This document shows, piece by piece, positions 45,348 through 53,927 of a stretch of DNA of 64,000 bases. The position numbers were made by a program, and so were the translations under genes. Position 1 is the first letter of the stretch. Every line of letters begins with the position of its first letter. The stretch spans positions 1,364,001-1,428,000 of the forward strand of contig NZ_CP016753.1 in the NCBI RefSeq assembly GCF_002240055.1, written 5' to 3'. The notes beneath the pieces were generated by a model, which made no database searches, was not told the DNA's origin, and saw nothing but the letters and a program-made list of their open reading frames with translations. This DNA comes from Leptotrichia sp. oral taxon 498. GTDB lineage: Bacteria > Fusobacteriota > Fusobacteriia > Fusobacteriales > Leptotrichiaceae.

Positions 45348-45408
45348 TCAGTAATTTTGAAAATAATTGCTAAAAAATAATATTTCACAAAATATATGAT
45401 TTTATAAA

Positions 45409-45439
45409 AGTCTTTAGTTAAAACTAGAGGCTTTTTTTT
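45409..45439 (+). terminator. argG terminator
   Basis: A 10-bp stem (AGTCTTTAGT with ACTAGAGGCT, two G.T pairs) ends in eight Ts. Confidence 0.75.
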
Positions 45440-45521
45440 GTAAAAAATAGGAAATTTTTGTTAAAATTTTTATAAATCTAAAATTTTATGATAAAAATAT
45501 AAAAAAATTTGAAAATACTAT

Positions 45522-45549
45522 TTGATTTTTTCAAAAATGGGGGTATACT
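45522..45549 (+). promoter_or_regulatory. Promoter of the glgC-glgA unit
   Basis: TTGATT (45522-45527) and TATACT (45544-45549) have a 16-base spacer, about 32 bases before glgC. The remaining 45440-45521 is AT-rich with nothing recognisable. Confidence 0.6.
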
Positions 45550-45580
45550 TTAGTGTAAGATAAAAATGGAGGTAATAAAT

Positions 45581-46831
45581 ATGGAAATGTTAGCTATGAT
45601 ATTAGCTGGTGGAAGAGGATCTAGACTTGACATCTTATCAGAAAAAAGAGTTAAACCTAGTGTTCCATTTGCTGGAAAATTTAGAATTATAGATTTTGCA
45701 CTTAGTAATTGCTCAAATTCAGGAATTTATGATGTTGCACTTCTAACTCAGTATTTGCCATTGTCATTAAATGAGCATATTGGTTCAGGAAGACCATGGG
45801 ATTTTGACAGAAGAGATTCAAGTATAACAATGTTGCAACCACATGAAAAACTTAGCGGAAACTCTTGGTATAGAGGGACAGCTGACGCAATCAGACAAAA
45901 TATAGAGTTTATAAAAAATAAAAATCCAAAATATGTATTAATCTTATCAGGTGATCACATTTATAAAATGAATTATAAATGGATGTTAAAAGAACACGAA
46001 GAAAATGGCGCTGAACTTACAATTGCAGTTCAACCTGTGCCAATTGAAGAAGCAAGTAGATTTGGAATTTTTGAAGTAGATAAAAATAAAAAAATTCTTA
46101 GTTTTGAAGAAAAACCTGCTGAACCAAAAAGCAATTTAGCTTCAATGGGAATTTATATTTTTAATACTGACACATTATTAGAATATCTTGAAGGTCTTCC
46201 AAATGACGATTTAGACTTTGGAATGCATGTAATTCCTGCAATGATTCAAAATGATAGAAAAGTTTATGTTCACACTTACGACAGTTACTGGAAAGATGTA
46301 GGAACTTATGATTCATACCTTGAAGCAAACTTGGATTTGATTAAAAAATCTGAAGAAGTTGGAATTAACTTATATGACAAAGAATGGAAAATTTACACTA
46401 GAAGTGAAGATTTAGCACCAGTTAGAATAGGAATAACAGGAAATGTTCAAAACTCATTAATCTGTAATGGATGTAAAATCGAAGGAAGTGTTCAAAATTC
46501 AGTATTAGGACCAGGTGTTACTGTGAGAAAAGGGGCAACAGTTAGAAACAGCATAATTTTCTCAGGAACTTATATAGATGAAAATTCTCACCTAGATACT
46601 ATAATTGCTGACAAAAACACATATATCGGAAAAAATTCATTTATAGGAAATGGAAATGCTGATATTCCTAACAAAGAAAGACCTGATTTATTATCTTCAG
46701 GAATTACTGTTATAGGAAAAGGTGTTCATATACCTGATGGTTCAATCATCGGTAAAAACGTAAGAATACTTAGCGGTGTAAGAGTTGATCCACATAACAG
46801 AACTGTTGAAACTGGAGAAACAGTAAAATAA
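45581..46831 (+). CDS. glgC: Glucose-1-phosphate adenylyltransferase
   Basis: The ATG at 45581 (MEMLAMILAGGRGSRL) is preferred; an in-frame ATG at 45566 overlaps the TGGAGG ribosome site. The 416-residue enzyme makes ADP-glucose, the committed step of glycogen synthesis. Present are the nucleotidyltransferase loop LAGGRGSRL, KPSVPFAGKFRIIDFALSN, WYRGTADAI, SGDHIYKM and FEEKP. The C-terminal left-handed beta-helix is visible as hexad-like repeats (GPGVTVRKGATV). glgA follows 66 bases later. Confidence 0.96.
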   Translation: MEMLAMILAGGRGSRLDILSEKRVKPSVPFAGKFRIIDFALSNCSNSGIYDVALLTQYLPLSLNEHIGSGRPWDFDRRDSSITMLQPHEKLSGNSWYRGTADAIRQNIEFIKNKNPKYVLILSGDHIYKMNYKWMLKEHEENGAELTIAVQPVPIEEASRFGIFEVDKNKKILSFEEKPAEPKSNLASMGIYIFNTDTLLEYLEGLPNDDLDFGMHVIPAMIQNDRKVYVHTYDSYWKDVGTYDSYLEANLDLIKKSEEVGINLYDKEWKIYTRSEDLAPVRIGITGNVQNSLICNGCKIEGSVQNSVLGPGVTVRKGATVRNSIIFSGTYIDENSHLDTIIADKNTYIGKNSFIGNGNADIPNKERPDLLSSGITVIGKGVHIPDGSIIGKNVRILSGVRVDPHNRTVETGETVK

Positions 46832-46840
46832 AAATGTAAA

Positions 46841-46870
46841 AAAGATTTCGGGGATTTCCCCGATTTCTTT
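46841..46870 (+). terminator. Hairpin between glgC and glgA
   Basis: TCGGGG and CCCCGA (46848-46863) form a short GC stem with loop ATTT. The tail TTTCTTT is interrupted, so this may be a weak terminator that lowers glgA expression or an mRNA-processing hairpin. Confidence 0.5.
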
Positions 46871-46897
46871 ATAAAAGAATACAAGGAGTGGTTTAAT

Positions 46898-48286
46898 TTG
46901 AAAATAGTCTATTTAGCATCAGAAGTAGCTCCATTTTACAAATCTGGTGGTCTTGCAGATGTAATGGGTGCACTACCAAAAAAAATGCAGGAATTGGGAC
47001 ACGAGGTTTCAATAATAATGCCAAAATATGATAAAATTCCACTAAAATTTTTAGAAAAGCTGGAATGGGTGGCAAGACTTGAAAGTCACGGAGATATTTT
47101 TAATTTAGTCAGATATCCAGATGACAAAATTAACTATTATTTTATTGAAAATAAGGCTCTATACGAGCGTGGAAGAGTTTACGGGGATTATGACGAAGAT
47201 ATTCAATATGCGATGTTTTCTGAATTAGCACTTAGATTTTTAAAAGAAATAAATTTACAGCCAGATATTTTACATTGCAATGACTGGCAAACAGGACCTG
47301 TTCCGTATTTTTTGAACGTGAGATACAACTACGATCCATTTTATTGGGATATGAGAACAGTTTATTCAATTCATAATTTGATGTATCAAGGAAGATTTTC
47401 TAAACGGTCTTTTGAGAGAATGGGATATTATATGAATGACAGAAATGACTTGAATTTTATGGAAATAGGAATTGGATCTGGAGATGTTGTAAATACAGTT
47501 AGTCCGACTTATGCTGAAGAAATAAAATATCCTTATTTCAGCGAAGGACTTGAATGGATTACAAATCATAAAAAAATTTATGGAATTTTGAATGGAATTG
47601 ATGTCAATGTATTTGATCCTAGAAATACAAAAGGAGTTATTCCTTTTGACAAAGATCATCTTGATAAGAAAAAAGAAAATAAATATAAATTGCAGGAAAA
47701 ATTAGGGCTTCCAAAATCAGATGATGCAGTAATTTCAATAATTTCCAGACTTGTTGAAGGAAAAGGGCTGGATTTGGTAAGTGCAGCACTTGAAAATCTT
47801 TTACAGTACGATGCTGTTCAAATTGTGATTTTAGGTAGTGGAGATAGATTTTATGAAGATTATTACAATTATTTGGCTTGGAAATATCCTAATAAATTTA
47901 AAGTTTATTTGGGTTACAATGCAGAACTTGCTAACGAAATTTATGCGGGAAGCGATATGTTCTTGATGCCTTCAAGATATGAACCATGTGGGCTTAGCCA
48001 AATGATAGCAATGCGTTTTGGAACTGTTCCAATTGTACGTGAAACAGGTGGATTAAAAGATACAGTTAAACCTTATAATGTATTTACAGATGAAGGAAAC
48101 GGCTTTTCATTTACAAATTTCAATGCAGATGATATGTTATTTACGATAAAAGTAGCTGAAGGAATATATTATGACAGACCAGATGTTTGGAAAAAATTGG
48201 TCGAAAGAAATATGGAATTAGATTTTTCTTGGGATAAATCAGCTAAAGAATATGTAAAATTATACGAAGAAGCGAAATCTCATTAA
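46898..48286 (+). CDS. glgA: Glycogen synthase (GT5)
   Basis: The 462-residue enzyme elongates alpha-1,4-glucan from ADP-glucose. It starts at TTG after AAGGAGTGG with the family N-terminus MKIVYLASEVAPFYKSGGLADV, whose KSGG binds ADP-glucose. HCNDWQTG, the SPTYAEEI segment, NGIDVNVFDP, the retaining-GT motif SRYEPCGLSQMIAM and VRETGGLKDTV all appear. The rare TTG start probably reduces its translation relative to glgC. glgB and glgP are not in the window. Confidence 0.96.
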   Translation: MKIVYLASEVAPFYKSGGLADVMGALPKKMQELGHEVSIIMPKYDKIPLKFLEKLEWVARLESHGDIFNLVRYPDDKINYYFIENKALYERGRVYGDYDEDIQYAMFSELALRFLKEINLQPDILHCNDWQTGPVPYFLNVRYNYDPFYWDMRTVYSIHNLMYQGRFSKRSFERMGYYMNDRNDLNFMEIGIGSGDVVNTVSPTYAEEIKYPYFSEGLEWITNHKKIYGILNGIDVNVFDPRNTKGVIPFDKDHLDKKKENKYKLQEKLGLPKSDDAVISIISRLVEGKGLDLVSAALENLLQYDAVQIVILGSGDRFYEDYYNYLAWKYPNKFKVYLGYNAELANEIYAGSDMFLMPSRYEPCGLSQMIAMRFGTVPIVRETGGLKDTVKPYNVFTDEGNGFSFTNFNADDMLFTIKVAEGIYYDRPDVWKKLVERNMELDFSWDKSAKEYVKLYEEAKSH

Positions 48287-48305
48287 TTTGAAAAAAATAT
48301 AAAGG

Positions 48306-48337
48306 TAGCGGAATTTTTACGATTCCGTTATTTTTTT
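48306..48337 (+). terminator. glgA terminator
   Basis: TAGCGGAAT and ATTCCGTTA form a 9-bp stem (one G.T) and are followed by seven Ts. Confidence 0.85.
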
Positions 48338-48422
48338 AGAAAAAATAATTGATAATCAAAATTTAATATGATATAATTAAATTTAAGAAATAAAAAATAT
48401 AAATATAAAGGAAGTGTTAAAA

Positions 48423-49181
48423 ATGAATGAAACAATAAAATTATTACAAAATAGACGTTCTGTGAGAGAATTTACAGGGGAAAAAATTAAAAATGAAGAT
48501 TTAGAATTAATTTTAAAAACTGCGCAAAGAGCTGCAAGTTCAGTAAATGGACAGCAAATTTCATTGATTGTCGTAAGAGATAAGGATAAATTGAAAAAAA
48601 TCTCAGAATTATCTCACAATCAAAAACATATCGAAGAATGTGATGCTTTTATATTTGTATTAGCGGACTTTTACCGTTCTACATACGCCGCAAATTCTGT
48701 TGGAAAAAGAAATGTTGGGCCTAAGACAGCGGACGGAGTTGTCGTGGGAGCTGTTGATGCGGGAATAATGGTAAATGCTATAGAAACGGCTGTAAATGCT
48801 TTGGGATATGGAATGACTGTGATTGGAGCAATAAGAAGTTCGCTAAAAGAATTTTCAGAAATGCTAGAACTTCCGCAATATGTAATTCCTATAGTTGGTG
48901 CAGCACTTGGAGTACCTAAAGATAGACCGCTTTCAAGATTAAAACCTAGAGTGCCGTTTGACTCGTTTGTATTTTTTGATAAATATGACGCTAAAAAAGT
49001 GGAAGAAGGAGTGGAGGAACACGAAAAAGATATGGTCGCTTGGAGAAACGAAAACAATACTTCACAATTGCCTTCTTACAAAGAAATGATTGTAAGAATT
49101 TATGAAAATCCACACAATAAATTGGTTGAAGCTCTAAAATCACAAGGATTTGATGTTTTAGACGAAATTGAAGAAAAGTAG
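48423..49181 (+). CDS. Nitroreductase / NADPH-flavin oxidoreductase
   Basis: The ATG at 48423 (MNETIKLLQNRRSVREFTGE) fits better than an in-frame start 9 bases earlier. The 252-residue product has the nitroreductase pattern: RRSVREF near residue 11 for FMN phosphate, AASSVNGQQ, a GIMVNAIETAVNALGYGMTVIGAIR core, and GAALGVP. It resembles the NfrA/NfsA group, which reduces flavins and nitro compounds or responds to disulfide stress. No linked partner gene is present. The ribosome site is AAAGGAAG. Confidence 0.85.
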   Translation: MNETIKLLQNRRSVREFTGEKIKNEDLELILKTAQRAASSVNGQQISLIVVRDKDKLKKISELSHNQKHIEECDAFIFVLADFYRSTYAANSVGKRNVGPKTADGVVVGAVDAGIMVNAIETAVNALGYGMTVIGAIRSSLKEFSEMLELPQYVIPIVGAALGVPKDRPLSRLKPRVPFDSFVFFDKYDAKKVEEGVEEHEKDMVAWRNENNTSQLPSYKEMIVRIYENPHNKLVEALKSQGFDVLDEIEEK

Positions 49182-49260
49182 ATTTTTATTAAAATTATAA
49201 TTAAAAAAATTTAAAATAAAAACATTATCTTAAAAATTAACTCTTTGGTCAAAAAAATTG

Positions 49261-49289
49261 TTGTAAATAATTTTGTTTTGTATTATAAT
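49261..49289 (+). promoter_or_regulatory. Promoter of the secreted-protein gene
   Basis: TTGTAA (49261-49266), a 17-base spacer and TATAAT (49284-49289) lie about 100 bases before the next start, leaving a long untranslated leader. Confidence 0.65.
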
Positions 49290-49387
49290 GTGTTGTCGAA
49301 TGAAAAAATGACAGAAATAAAAAGTAATAAAAAAATATTGCAAAGACAAAATAAAAAATTACAATTTTGTCAATCGGGAGGAAATTA

Positions 49388-49966
49388 ATGTTAAATTGGA
49401 AAAAAATGGCAATGGGACTATTTGTATTGGGACAATTTGGAATTATGTCCAATTCTTTTTCAGCATCTGCAACGTCAGAGACACAAGCAGTAAAAAAATA
49501 TGATTCGTTGAACACCGCAGCGCAAGATTATGCAAAAGTATTACAGGAAATTGCAAATTATAGTTCCAGAGAGATGTCAAAATCAATAAATCCAGACATA
49601 GATAAATATGTTTCAAAGTCAAATAACCCAACAATAAAAAAACAGTGGGAGGATGCTACAACAATGCTTTTAGAGCCATATGTAGTTTCTGTTTACAAAG
49701 TTAATGAAAAAGGAAATGACGGAGAAGTTGTATTTTTGATAAAAGGTTACGATGAAAATGCTTTAAACAAATATTTGGGAGATAACGCTAAAAAATATAT
49801 CCTAAAAATTGATGATAGCAAAGATGAAATAGAGCTTGATATAGACGCTTACATCAAATTGGAATACGACTATTTGTCAAAAACACCAAAAGTAAATTTA
49901 GCGACTTCTACAGTTAAATTTGAAAAAGGTTCGGATAATAAGTGGCAAGTTGTAGAAGAAAAATAA
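49388..49966 (+). CDS. Secreted protein of unknown family
   Basis: The ATG at 49388 follows GGGAGG and gives 192 residues. A signal peptide (MLNWKKMAMGLFVLGQFGIM...SFSASA) probably is cut near residue 28. The mature part is about 160 residues, Lys/Asp/Glu-rich, with two helices and a series of beta strands (VVSVYKVNEKGNDGEVVFLIKGYDE, then KVNLATSTVKFEKGSDNKWQVVEE). The ending resembles the DUF/SnoaL-type 'DNKWQV' beta-hairpin of cystatin-like lipoproteins, but there is no lipobox. It is a monocistronic gene with its own promoter and terminator; it is probably periplasmic. Confidence 0.7.
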   Translation: MLNWKKMAMGLFVLGQFGIMSNSFSASATSETQAVKKYDSLNTAAQDYAKVLQEIANYSSREMSKSINPDIDKYVSKSNNPTIKKQWEDATTMLLEPYVVSVYKVNEKGNDGEVVFLIKGYDENALNKYLGDNAKKYILKIDDSKDEIELDIDAYIKLEYDYLSKTPKVNLATSTVKFEKGSDNKWQVVEEK

Positions 49967-50001
49967 AAGAAAAAAGAAAATAAAGAAACAAATAAAAAAT
50001 T

Positions 50002-50036
50002 AAAAAATCAAGATAACAAACATCTTGATTTTTTTA
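50002..50036. terminator. Terminator after the secreted-protein gene
   Basis: AATCAAGAT and ATCTTGATT form a 9-bp stem with A and T runs on the two sides. It can also serve the convergent rnhB. Confidence 0.85.
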
Positions 50037-50041
50037 TTAAA

Positions 50042-50743
50042 TTAATTATTAAAAATTTTTTTTAAAAATGATTTTCTGTGATATTTACAAGGTCCAATTT
50101 TAAGCAAAACTTCCCTGTGAGCTTTTGTCCCGTAACCTTTATGCTTTTCAAAATTATATTCAGGAAATTCTTTAGCTATTTCACACATCATTTTATCTCT
50201 TGTGACTTTGGCCACAATTGAAGCCGCAGCAATTGCTAGAGATTTTGAATCTCCTTTTATAACACATTCTTGTTCACCGCTAAATTCTCTTATTTTGTGA
50301 TTTCCATCAACAAGCACAATGTCAAAATCTGCTATTTCTTTAACTTTGTCAATAGCACGACGCATAGCAAAAAATGTCGCATTTAATATATTTATTTCGT
50401 CAATTTCCATTTCTGAAGCAATTCCAACTCCGACAATACAATTTGAAATTATTGCTTCATACAGTTTTTCTCTTTTCTTTTCAGTTAACTTTTTAGAATC
50501 GTTAATTTCCACAATTTCATCAAAATCATTTTTTATAATTACTGCACTTGCCACTACAGGTCCAGCCAGAGGTCCTCTTCCAGCTTCATCAACTCCAAGA
50601 ACAATTTTTCCAAAACTTTCGTCAAATTTTTTTAAATCGTGTTTTTCAAAATCTTCTTTTTTATTTTTTTCTTTTATAATTTTTTCTCTTTTTGCATTCT
50701 TTTCTTTTTTTCTTCTTTCTCTTCTGTCTTTTCTTTTTTCATA
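50042..50743 (-). CDS. rnhB: Ribonuclease HII with a frameshifted N-terminal leader
   Basis: RNase HII removes RNA from RNA/DNA hybrids and single ribonucleotides from DNA. The catalytic start GVDEAGRGPLAGPVVASAVI lies about 50550-50610, upstream of any in-frame ATG/GTG/TTG except an internal GTG at 50554. Other motifs (DSKKLTEKKRE, ASIVAKVTRDK, KHKGYGTKAHRE) are normal. The natural start is the ATG at 50743: it has AGAAGG and lies 2 bases after the rluD stop. Its Lys/Glu leader stops at 50675-50677, one frame away from the enzyme. A missing A in an oligo-A run, for example the seven at 50705-50711, would explain this. As read, the gene is broken or depends on slippage. Confidence 0.8.
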   Translation of the reverse strand, partial: YEKRKDRRERRKKEKNAKREKIIKEKNKKEDFEKHDLKKFDESFGKIVLGVDEAGRGPLAGPVVASAVIIKNDFDEIVEINDSKKLTEKKREKLYEAIISNCIVGVGIASEMEIDEINILNATFFAMRRAIDKVKEIADFDIVLVDGNHKIREFSGEQECVIKGDSKSLAIAAASIVAKVTRDKMMCEIAKEFPEYNFEKHKGYGTKAHREVLLKIGPCKYHRKSFLKKIFNN

Positions 50744-50745
50744 AT

Positions 50746-51681
50746 TTAACCTTCTATAATTTTTTCAAAATCTTCAAATCCATATTTTTTAAGTGCTTTT
50801 TTAAAATCCTGTGGCAATTCCCCAAAAATCATCATTTTTTCATTTGAAGCTGGATGATTAAACTCAAGTTTATAAGAGTGTAACATCTGTCTTTTTTCAG
50901 AATCACTTCTTCCATAAGTTGAATCTCCCAAAATTGGAAATCCCAAATATTTCATATGAACTCTGATTTGATGTGTTCTTCCAGTTTCAATGTTTACTTT
51001 CACAAATGAAAATTTTTCATTTTGAGCCAAAACTTCAAAGTTTGTAATCGCATTTTTTCCATTTGTCGCATCGACAACTGCCATTTTTTTTCTATCTAAT
51101 TTATTTCGTCCAATATTTGTCACAATTCGCCCACTTTTTTTATTTATTTTTCCTTTTACAATTGTGAGATATGTTTTTTTTATTTCTTTTGTAGAAAACA
51201 TATTTGACAATTTTAAATGTGATTTGTCATTTTTAGCGATAATTATAAGTCCGCTTGTGTCCTTGTCAAGTCTGTGAACGATTCCAGGTCTGATTTTTCC
51301 GTTAATTCCCGATAAATCTTTAATGTGATACATAATTGCATTTACAAGTGTTCCGCTGTTATGTCCGTGAGCTGGATGAACAACCATTCCAGCACTTTTA
51401 TTTATAATTGCCAAATCTTCGTCTTCGTAAACTATATTAATTTCAATATTTTCTGGTTTAATTTCAATTTCTTCCAGTTTTGGAATTTCCATTTCAATTT
51501 CATCGTTTTCTTCAATTTTATAAGATGCCTTTGTCTTTTTGCCATTTACCAAAATATTTTCATCTTTTATGAGATTTTGGATTCTTGTTCTTGTTAAATC
51601 AAATTCTTCGGCAAGAAATTTGTCAATTCGAATTCTAGCTTTTTCACTTGAAATAATTATTATTTCTTTTTGATTTTTCAA
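50746..51681 (-). CDS. rluD: RluD-family 23S rRNA pseudouridine synthase
   Basis: The 311-residue enzyme has an S4 RNA-binding domain at about 15-75 (RIDKFLAEEFDLTRTRIQNLI). Its catalytic domain contains the RluA-family motif HRLDKDTSGLIIIAK with the catalytic Asp, then GRTHQIRVHMKYLGFPILGD. It probably modifies helix 69 uridines. It starts at TTG with an AAGGA site. It is followed immediately by the rnhB start on the same strand. The exact target (RluA, C or D type) cannot be fixed by eye. Confidence 0.9.
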   Translation of the reverse strand: MKNQKEIIIISSEKARIRIDKFLAEEFDLTRTRIQNLIKDENILVNGKKTKASYKIEENDEIEMEIPKLEEIEIKPENIEINIVYEDEDLAIINKSAGMVVHPAHGHNSGTLVNAIMYHIKDLSGINGKIRPGIVHRLDKDTSGLIIIAKNDKSHLKLSNMFSTKEIKKTYLTIVKGKINKKSGRIVTNIGRNKLDRKKMAVVDATNGKNAITNFEVLAQNEKFSFVKVNIETGRTHQIRVHMKYLGFPILGDSTYGRSDSEKRQMLHSYKLEFNHPASNEKMMIFGELPQDFKKALKKYGFEDFEKIIEG

Positions 51682-51735
51682 ATTTTTTCCTTTCTTGAAA
51701 TAATTTTTAATAATTTTTAGTAAAATTTAAAAATT

Positions 51736-52152
51736 TTAACTTTTATCATCGCATTTTTGAAAAATTGTCATCTTTTGTGAATAATTTTTTTTGTGATGAT
51801 TTTCAATTAAAACTGATAAATTCTTATCAATATTTTCCAATTTTTTTGCTCCAATTTTTGGATGATTTTGAAGTTTTGTGAAAAATCCGAATTTGTGCAA
51901 AACTCTTTTAAAAAACGATGCTTTTCCTTTTCCGCAGTCATGTAAAAGTGCTAATTTCAGATATATTTTTTCATTTTTCAACTCAGTTTTTTTTATTTTT
52001 TTTAGAACTTCTAAAGAATGAAATTTGTCGTATTCAGACATTTCCAAAAAAATTTTTTTTTCTTTTTCGTCAAGAATTTTAATCATTTCAGCCATATATG
52101 CCTTATTAATTTTTGGGAAATAATAATCATAAAATTTTTTAAAAACATTCAT
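51736..52152 (-). CDS. Small HD-domain phosphohydrolase-like protein
   Basis: I use the ATG at 52152 (MNVFKKFYDYYF), with AAAGGTG upstream; an earlier in-frame ATG at 52176 is possible. The 138-residue protein has a compact HD domain: FHSLEVLKK (first His), LALLHDCGKGKASFFKRVLHKFG (HD pair) and IENHHKK near the end. Metal-dependent phosphohydrolase activity is expected, but the substrate is unknown. It lies between the TruA-like gene and rluD on the same strand. Confidence 0.72.
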   Translation of the reverse strand: MNVFKKFYDYYFPKINKAYMAEMIKILDEKEKKIFLEMSEYDKFHSLEVLKKIKKTELKNEKIYLKLALLHDCGKGKASFFKRVLHKFGFFTKLQNHPKIGAKKLENIDKNLSVLIENHHKKNYSQKMTIFQKCDDKS

Positions 52153-52193
52153 TTTATTTATCACACCTTTTTTCAAAAATTTTTTAAATTTTT

Positions 52194-53114
52194 TTACAAC
52201 GCTTTTACAACAACATTTCCAACAACTTTTTTAATTTTTTTAATATTTTTTCCCTTTTTTCCAATAAATTGCCCTTTGTCTTTATTTTTCACAAAAAACA
52301 CCGTAAAATAAGCATTTTTTTCAATTTTTTGGATTTTTTCAAGTTCTTCAAATTCATTTTTTTCAAAATAATTTTTTTTGCAAAATAAATCTTCAAACTT
52401 TTCAACTTTTTCAAAAATCAGTTTTTTCATCTCATCTGCAAATTCAACTTTTTCAAGTGTCAGATATTTTCCAGAAAGAGCACTTTTTTTATCATTCAAA
52501 ATAAAATTACTCATAATTCTCACCTGCTGTGGCAAAAATTTATTTCCAGAAAAATATAATTTTTTATTTTTATACGAAACAAAAATTTCTCTTATTTTTT
52601 CTTTTAATTGCTTACCTTTTTTATTCGTAAACTCTGAAAAATCTTTTTTTCCAGAAACTTTCTCACAAATCAATTCAATTTTTTTGTCGTCATTTTTAAT
52701 GAGTTTTTCTGGATATTCGTAAATATAATACCTTTTTTTAACCATTTCAGGAAATTCTAAAAATGGAACAGTCCTTTTTATTTCTTTTATCTCAAGTCCA
52801 TTTATCTTTTTTATTTTTAATTGCGAAAAATCCAGAACTTTTTTCAAATTCAAATACAAAACATTTTCTTTTGCACTAACAAAAGCATCTGTTCTTCCAG
52901 CCTGCTGAATTGCAGAAAAATTTTTAATTCCATTTTTAAAAAGAAGATTTTTAAATTCCAGTTTTACGCTTCTTTTATTAGGATTTTCGTCAAAAGAATC
53001 AAATTTTTTTCCATCATATTTGACAAAAAATAAATATCCAAAATATTTTGTATTTTCAAATTTTCTTAAATTTTCATAATTTTTATTTTCTAAATTTTTT
53101 ATTTTTAAATCCAT
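52194..53114 (-). CDS. TruA-like pseudouridine synthase with a KH-like C-terminal tail
   Basis: The 306-residue protein shows a TruA fold: GYLFFVKYDGKKFDSF near residue 27, the catalytic motif QQAGRTDAFVSAKENVLYL (Asp in GRTD kept; the usual GVHA reads FVSA), and KRYYIYEY and FSGNKFLPQQVRIM later. The last about 45 residues end YFTVFFVKNKDKGQFIGKKG then KNIKKIKKVVG, a KH-type GxxG RNA-binding loop that ordinary TruA lacks. It may be a tRNA or rRNA pseudouridine synthase with its own RNA-binding tail. No ribosome site is evident before the ATG. The coding strand is extremely A-rich. Confidence 0.78.
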   Translation of the reverse strand: MDLKIKNLENKNYENLRKFENTKYFGYLFFVKYDGKKFDSFDENPNKRSVKLEFKNLLFKNGIKNFSAIQQAGRTDAFVSAKENVLYLNLKKVLDFSQLKIKKINGLEIKEIKRTVPFLEFPEMVKKRYYIYEYPEKLIKNDDKKIELICEKVSGKKDFSEFTNKKGKQLKEKIREIFVSYKNKKLYFSGNKFLPQQVRIMSNFILNDKKSALSGKYLTLEKVEFADEMKKLIFEKVEKFEDLFCKKNYFEKNEFEELEKIQKIEKNAYFTVFFVKNKDKGQFIGKKGKNIKKIKKVVGNVVVKAL

Positions 53115-53143
53115 TTTTTATAAAATTTTTTTATTTTTAAAAA

Positions 53144-53803
53144 TTATTCTCCTTTTATTTTTTTAATAATATCTTCAGCCAATTCAATTTTACAACTTTC
53201 ATCAATTCCCATTTCTCCTTTTATAACTCCAAATCCCCATTTACAGTAGGCAATATCAATTTTTGCATTTTTTGCTGTATTTACATCGACAAGCATATCT
53301 CCCACAAACAAAATTTTTTCTTTTGGAATTCCAAATTTTTCAGAAAGCCTGTCAACATTGTATGGATTTGGCTTATTTGGGTATTTCTTCTCGTCAGAGC
53401 CAATTATTTCACAAAATTCCCACTTATCAAGTTTTTCTTTTGCCACAGAAAGTGCGGTATTGTGGTCTTTATTTGTAATAATCCCTTTTTTTATTTTATT
53501 TTTTTCCAAAAATTCAAGTATTTTAGGAATTTCTTTATAAGGCTCGACTTTGTAGTCAAAATAGATGTCGTAATATTTTCTAATTGTTTTAGAAAAAAGT
53601 TCTTTATCAATGTCATATTTTTCTTTTTCCAAAATATTTTTAGTAAGTCCAGTGACACCGCCACCTGCAAATTTAACGCAATCATTTACAGGATATGTTT
53701 TAAGTCCCAATTCTTTCATTGTGCTATTTACAGTCATTGCAATGGAATTTGAAGTATCAAGAAGAGTTCCGTCCATATCGAAAAGTACTAGTTCATATTT
53801 CAT
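53144..53803 (-). CDS. HAD-family phosphatase (phosphoglycolate phosphatase-like)
   Basis: The 219-residue protein starts KYELVLFDMDGTLLDTSNSIA with the nucleophile Asp in DMDGT. It has a helical cap, the IITNKD motif II, a Lys and the motif IV stretch ILFVGDMLVDVNTAKNAKI. This layout is that of Gph/PpaX-type phosphatases, which act on phosphoglycolate or pyrophosphate, but many HAD enzymes look alike. The ATG has AAAGGA. It shares strand and close spacing with the RNA-maintenance genes. Confidence 0.85.
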   Translation of the reverse strand: MKYELVLFDMDGTLLDTSNSIAMTVNSTMKELGLKTYPVNDCVKFAGGGVTGLTKNILEKEKYDIDKELFSKTIRKYYDIYFDYKVEPYKEIPKILEFLEKNKIKKGIITNKDHNTALSVAKEKLDKWEFCEIIGSDEKKYPNKPNPYNVDRLSEKFGIPKEKILFVGDMLVDVNTAKNAKIDIAYCKWGFGVIKGEMGIDESCKIELAEDIIKKIKGE

Positions 53804-53927
53804 TTTTTATCCTTTCTTTTGTTTTAATTTTTTATTTTTTTTCTTTGTTTTTATATTTGAATTTTTTTATTTTAGGTTTATAAATAATTATTTATTATAA
53901 TTTTTTTGGATTTATAAAAAAATATTT

